This document shows positions 39,214 to 42,447 of a stretch of DNA of 42,447 nucleotides, in pieces. The stretch is from NCBI GenBank assembly GCA_005880945.1, contig VBIU01000056.1:1-42447 (forward strand), written 5' to 3'. The stretch comes from Chloroflexota bacterium (GTDB lineage: Bacteria; Chloroflexota; Dormibacteria; Dormibacterales; Dormibacteraceae). The first letter of the stretch is position 1. Every line of letters begins with the position of its first letter. Below the pieces are notes generated by a model. The model ran no database searches and had not been told where the DNA came from. It saw nothing but the letters and a program-made list of their open reading frames with translations. The position numbers were made by a program, and so were the translations under genes.

Positions 39214-41418
39214 TCAGGCGCGGGGCAGCGTGGGCGTTCCGTAGGGAGGGGTGGGAGCGATCGCGGCCTCCTCGCCCGGGGTGGGTTCGGCAGCTGCCTG
39301 TCCCGCGAGTGCCTGCTCGGCAGCCTCGCCGACCAGGATGTCACCGGCGCCCGTATTGGCGGCGGCAAGGATCGACTTCTGGGTGTACTGCTGCGTGAAC
39401 ACCTGGTGGGCCTCGGCCGCCATCTCGGTCGGAAACTGGACCCAAGGGGAGGTCGGTGTCTCGCGGATGGCGGTGACCTGGTAGATGCGGAAGGTCTCGG
39501 CGGATTTGCCCTTCAGCTGGACGCCGGGCACCATGTCGACAGCGATGTAGTCCTTGCACATCTCGTAGGTGGGCTGTCCTATGAGGAGGTGGAATGCGGG
39601 GGCGTTGGCGCAGAAGCGCGCGGCGGTGTTGACAGTGTCGCCGATCGCCGTGTACTGCAGGCGGCTGCGAGAGCCGAGGTTGCCCACCACAGCAGGCCCT
39701 GTGTTGATCCCGATGCCCCACCGGATGGGAGGCAGGCCTTTCTCCATCAACCGGGTCTGCAGCTCGGGGGCTCGGTTGATCAGGTCGTAGGCGCATCGGA
39801 TCGCGAGCAGGGCGTGGTTCCCCTGCAGCCGGGGCGCGTTCCAGAACGCGACGATCTCGTCGCCGACGTACTTGTCGACGGTTCCGTCCCAGGTGAAGAT
39901 GATGCCGCTCAGGTGATCCAGGTACAGCTGGACCACGTTGACGACGTCATCCGGCTGCATCCGCTCCGACATCGAGGTGAAGCCGCGGACGTCGACGAAG
40001 AGCAGCGTGATCTCGCGGCGCTCCCCGCCACGCAAGATGTCTTCCACCCCTCCGCGGGTCTTGGCCAGCTGGGCCACGATCTCCGGTTTGAGGTATTGCC
40101 CGAAGAGCGAGGTCACCTTGCGTTTCTCGCGGTCCTCGTAGAGGAAGCGATAGGCGGTCACGCCCGTGTACGTGAGCGCGATGGCGAGCAAGGGATGCAG
40201 GACGTTGGGCACAACATGGGTGCTGGCTGCGACGGCCGCAACCGCGAATGCGAATCCCACAACCGCGACCACGGTTGCCATGAGTCCCCAAATGACGGAG
40301 ACGCGGGCAACGATGACCGCCATCACCAGCGCAGCGAGCAGGATCGCCAGAAAAACTGCCAGCGGCGGCTCGGGGCTCAGGAACTTGCTCTCGATCAGCA
40401 TCTGCGCGACATTGGCATGCATCTCGACTCCCGGCATCCCCTTGCCGCCGGCGCCCGCGCTGGTGGTGGCGAGCACCTCGTCGTGCACTCCGGTGAGGTA
40501 GTAATCGCCGACGAGAACGAGCTTGCCCTTGACCGCGTCGCTCGAGAAGGTCCCTGTGAAGACGTCTCCAAAGCTCAGGTAATGCGTTTTGTCTTCGTAG
40601 TTGCCGGGAGGACCGAAGTAGTTGATCAGCGCGGCGCCTTTGCCGTCGACCGGCAGGTGTTCCTTCCACAACGCGAAGGTGGCCTCGCCGTCCGACTCCT
40701 CGAGCGCAGGTCCGCTCACTCCTTGCGCCAGCCACGCCCGGTAAGCGGTGAAGCCGATGGGGTTCAGGGTGGGCGTGGAGCAGGCACCTTTTGCGAAACA
40801 GGCCGGCTCCACGAACATAGGGAGCCTGCGCAAGACTCCATCGTTGTCGGTGAGGTAGTCGGTCGACGCCAGGATCACATTCGGGTAGGGCTGGGTGCAC
40901 GGTGTGTTGGTCGAGCTCACGTCCGCACAGCGAAACTTGCGCAACGGGATCTGGTCCACGCCGGTCTGGCTCACCCTGCCACTGCCCGACTTGGCGTTGC
41001 TCCCGCCATATGCCAGGACGACCGGAATGGTGCTTTTCGCCAGTGCGTCGGCGAACGCTTTGTCGCTATCCGTCTCACGTGGGTCTGGGAAAGCGATGTC
41101 GAACGCGACCACCGAGGCGCCGGCTTTCTCCAGGTTCTGAAGCAGGGAGGCGTAGCGATCTCTCGGGACTGGGAACACGCCGATGGCGCTAACGCTCGCG
41201 TCGTCGAGCCCGACGATGACGATGTTGCCGTCGGGGTTCGACTGCGCCACGAACCTGTCCTCGGGGTGGCCGGCGAGGTAGACGAGGCAGGACCCCGGTT
41301 GGGCGTCGCAAGCCAGTTGCTGCGTGTACATCCAGTACATGACCCCGCTGAGGACGAGCGCCAAGAGCACCGCCACGACGGTTCGGTACGTGTACCAGTA
41401 GCGGATGTAGCGGCCCAC
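39214..41418 (-). CDS. CHASE2-domain class III adenylate cyclase, copy 2
   Basis: 734 residues from GTG 41418. TM 13-30, CHASE2 sensor (about 35-350, seven cysteines: 37, 44, 164, 174, 207, 213 and possibly others buried), three TM helices (about 353-372, 376-399, 405-422), then the cyclase domain (about 465-660). Catalytic residues: D476, K516, D520, T590, N597, R601, the same class IIIb set as copy 1. The two share layout and many blocks (GERR, GFT-MSE, WDGT-DKYVGDE) but differ in sensor sequence, so they probably respond to different signals. This copy adds a Gln/Ala/Pro tail of about 60 residues. Confidence 0.93.
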   Translation of the reverse strand: MGRYIRYWYTYRTVVAVLLALVLSGVMYWMYTQQLACDAQPGSCLVYLAGHPEDRFVAQSNPDGNIVIVGLDDASVSAIGVFPVPRDRYASLLQNLEKAGASVVAFDIAFPDPRETDSDKAFADALAKSTIPVVLAYGGSNAKSGSGRVSQTGVDQIPLRKFRCADVSSTNTPCTQPYPNVILASTDYLTDNDGVLRRLPMFVEPACFAKGACSTPTLNPIGFTAYRAWLAQGVSGPALEESDGEATFALWKEHLPVDGKGAALINYFGPPGNYEDKTHYLSFGDVFTGTFSSDAVKGKLVLVGDYYLTGVHDEVLATTSAGAGGKGMPGVEMHANVAQMLIESKFLSPEPPLAVFLAILLAALVMAVIVARVSVIWGLMATVVAVVGFAFAVAAVAASTHVVPNVLHPLLAIALTYTGVTAYRFLYEDREKRKVTSLFGQYLKPEIVAQLAKTRGGVEDILRGGERREITLLFVDVRGFTSMSERMQPDDVVNVVQLYLDHLSGIIFTWDGTVDKYVGDEIVAFWNAPRLQGNHALLAIRCAYDLINRAPELQTRLMEKGLPPIRWGIGINTGPAVVGNLGSRSRLQYTAIGDTVNTAARFCANAPAFHLLIGQPTYEMCKDYIAVDMVPGVQLKGKSAETFRIYQVTAIRETPTSPWVQFPTEMAAEAHQVFTQQYTQKSILAAANTGAGDILVGEAAEQALAGQAAAEPTPGEEAAIAPTPPYGTPTLPRA

Positions 41419-41429
41419 GGGCGCGACGG

Positions 41430-41435
41430 ATCATA
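41430..41435 (-). promoter_or_regulatory. -10 element of the second cyclase
   Basis: TATGAT on the minus strand ends 11 bases before GTG 41418. The rest of the 187-base gap (41419-41605) shows one imperfect hairpin at 41488-41508 and nothing else I can assign. Confidence 0.45.
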
Positions 41436-41594
41436 ACCCCCGTGGAATCGCCTTGTGCCAAATGCAAAGAAGAGGACTGCGGCCTCGCCCCACGACGGAG
41501 TCGCGGGGACCCCTGATGGACGCTGCGCCTTGCGGATGCGTCAGCAACGACTGGGAGTAGTTGTGGTGGGGTGAACCCGGCCTACATGCAACAT

Positions 41595-41600
41595 TAGTAA
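41595..41600 (+). promoter_or_regulatory. -10 element of the DUF72 gene
   Basis: TAGTAA in an AT-rich stretch ends 5 bases before TTG 41606. Confidence 0.3.
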
Positions 41601-41605
41601 TTGAC

Positions 41606-42447
41606 TTGATTAGGTGCGGCATCGCCGGGTGGATCGACAAGTCGCTGATCGACTCCAAGCTCTTCTATCCGATGAACGCGACGTCGTCCGAGGAGCGCCT
41701 GCATTTCTATGCGTCGCAGTTCTCGCTGGTCGAGGTCGACTCCACCTACTACGGCATGCCGAAGCCGGAGAACTCAGACCTATGGGTGGCGCGGACCGAG
41801 CCAGGGTTTCTGTTCGACGTCAAATCGTTCTCACTTTTCACCAACCACCCCACCAAGCCGATGGCTTTGCCCAAGGACATCCGCGAGCAGCTGCCGGACA
41901 AGCTCCGCGAGAAAAACATCTACCTCGAGCAGATGCCCGACGAGCTGGTCGACGAGTCCTGGGAGCGGTTCAGGACCGCGCTCGAGCCGCTCCGCGCAGC
42001 CGGCCGGATAGGCGCCGTCTTCTTTCAGTTCCCGCCGTGGTTCCTACCGTCGTCCCGGTCACTGGCCTACATCGAGCAGGTGCAGGAGCGCATGTTCGGG
42101 TTCCAGGTCGCTGTGGAGCTCCGGAAGCCTGAGTGGATGGACGCCCGCCACCGCGACGGGACGCTCGCATTCCTGCGCACTCGCGATATCCCCTATGTCG
42201 CGGTCGACGTGCCGCAGGGCCACAAGACGAGCATGCCGCCGGTGTTCGAGGTCACGTCCAGCAAGCTCGCCGTGGTTCGCTTTCACGGACGCAACCACGA
42301 GACGTGGGACCTCAAGGGCGCACCCCCCAACCTGCGCTTCCGGTACGACTACAAGGACGAGGAGCTCACTGAATGGGCCCCGCGGATCAAGGAGATGGAA
42401 CGCTCGGCGAAGCAGGTGCACGCGATCATGAACAACAACTACTCCAA
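41606..42447 (+). CDS. DUF72 family protein (3' end cut by window edge)
   Basis: 280 residues are present from TTG 41606, which gives LIRCGIAGWIDKSLIDSKLF, the standard DUF72 beginning; the gene runs off the right edge near its end (MNNNYS). Other conserved blocks: FSLVEVDSTYYGMP, FLFDVKSFSLFTNHPT, GAVFFQFPPWF, VAVELRKPEWMD and VVRFHGRNHETW. DUF72 proteins have a TIM-barrel fold resembling xylose-isomerase-type metal enzymes; their reaction is not established. Members here often carry an insert after the second block (PMALPKDIREQLPDKLREKN). Confidence 0.92.
   Translation, partial: MIRCGIAGWIDKSLIDSKLFYPMNATSSEERLHFYASQFSLVEVDSTYYGMPKPENSDLWVARTEPGFLFDVKSFSLFTNHPTKPMALPKDIREQLPDKLREKNIYLEQMPDELVDESWERFRTALEPLRAAGRIGAVFFQFPPWFLPSSRSLAYIEQVQERMFGFQVAVELRKPEWMDARHRDGTLAFLRTRDIPYVAVDVPQGHKTSMPPVFEVTSSKLAVVRFHGRNHETWDLKGAPPNLRFRYDYKDEELTEWAPRIKEMERSAKQVHAIMNNNYS

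Noticed and set aside
38929-41436. 835-residue open frame on the plus strand
   Set aside because: It lies antisense to the second CHASE2 cyclase, is rich in Arg/His/Gly/Asp with no recognisable domain, and is a by-product of high-GC codon use.
41601-41606. TTGACT as a -35 box for the DUF72 gene
   Set aside because: No -10 follows at 16-19 bases; that region is already coding.
41431-41658. 75-residue minus-strand frame upstream of the second cyclase
   Set aside because: No motif, overlaps the DUF72 start and carries the likely cyclase promoter.

Overview
The window comes from a high-GC bacterium of actinobacterial or related Terrabacteria type. Three things point that way: an F420 gene set (F420-dependent glucose-6-phosphate dehydrogenase next to cofC-cofE-cofD), an inositol-phospholipid mannoside gene set (ino1, two acyltransferases, a PimA-like mannosyltransferase, a CDP-alcohol phosphatidyltransferase), and heavy use of GTG/TTG starts with 4-nt stop/start overlaps. 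Candidate phyla such as Dormibacterota or Chloroflexota would fit as well as Actinomycetota; no rRNA or species marker is present to decide. It reads as ordinary chromosome, densely packed with about 50 genes. I see no insertion sequence, prophage, CRISPR array, rRNA or tRNA. No gene-free stretch exceeds about 190 bases.

Layout. 1-1808 (minus): a truncated acyl-CoA dehydrogenase behind a proline-rich membrane protein. 1828-2726 (plus): an ArsR repressor with a consensus promoter and operator, coupled to an AHSA1/SRPBCC protein. 2753-8273 (minus): a tight five-gene run (PHP protein, LLM oxidoreductase, acyl-CoA dehydrogenase, DHA2 exporter, glycosyltransferase 2). 8299-22748 (plus): folE, two tandem Ig-like lipoproteins, then ArsR-ino1-acyltransferase-acyltransferase-pimA-pis-holB-hisC and a chain of metabolic genes (HD protein, 2-hydroxyacid dehydrogenase, HAD phosphatase, LmbE deacetylase, cupin, ispH). 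22751-26605: a hotdog-fold protein with an arginine-rich tail, a GAF-GGDEF diguanylate cyclase, a Nudix hydrolase and an MFS transporter. 26614-29940: a CHASE2 adenylate cyclase translationally coupled to a sirtuin, then birA. 29981-33419: a 51-residue membrane ORF, fgd, cofC, cofE, cofD. 33412-37594: a bitopic proline-rich protein, YqeY, endonuclease III, a radical SAM protein, two small ORFans and a DUF4870 protein with a clear terminator. 37727-42447: a Ser/Thr kinase, a second CHASE2 cyclase and a truncated DUF72 protein.

How it fits together. Ino1, the phosphatidylinositol-phosphate synthase homologue, PimA and the acyltransferases could build an acylated inositol-mannoside lipid. Fgd with CofC/D/E would make most of F420 and reduce it, and an LLM enzyme elsewhere in the window could use it. 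Two cAMP cyclases, one c-di-GMP cyclase and one Ser/Thr kinase give the second half a strong signalling content.

The most general pattern is at the promoters. At most operon-leading genes a TANNNT-like -10 hexamer lies only 5-11 bases before the start codon, usually without a Shine-Dalgarno sequence, which implies widespread leaderless transcripts.
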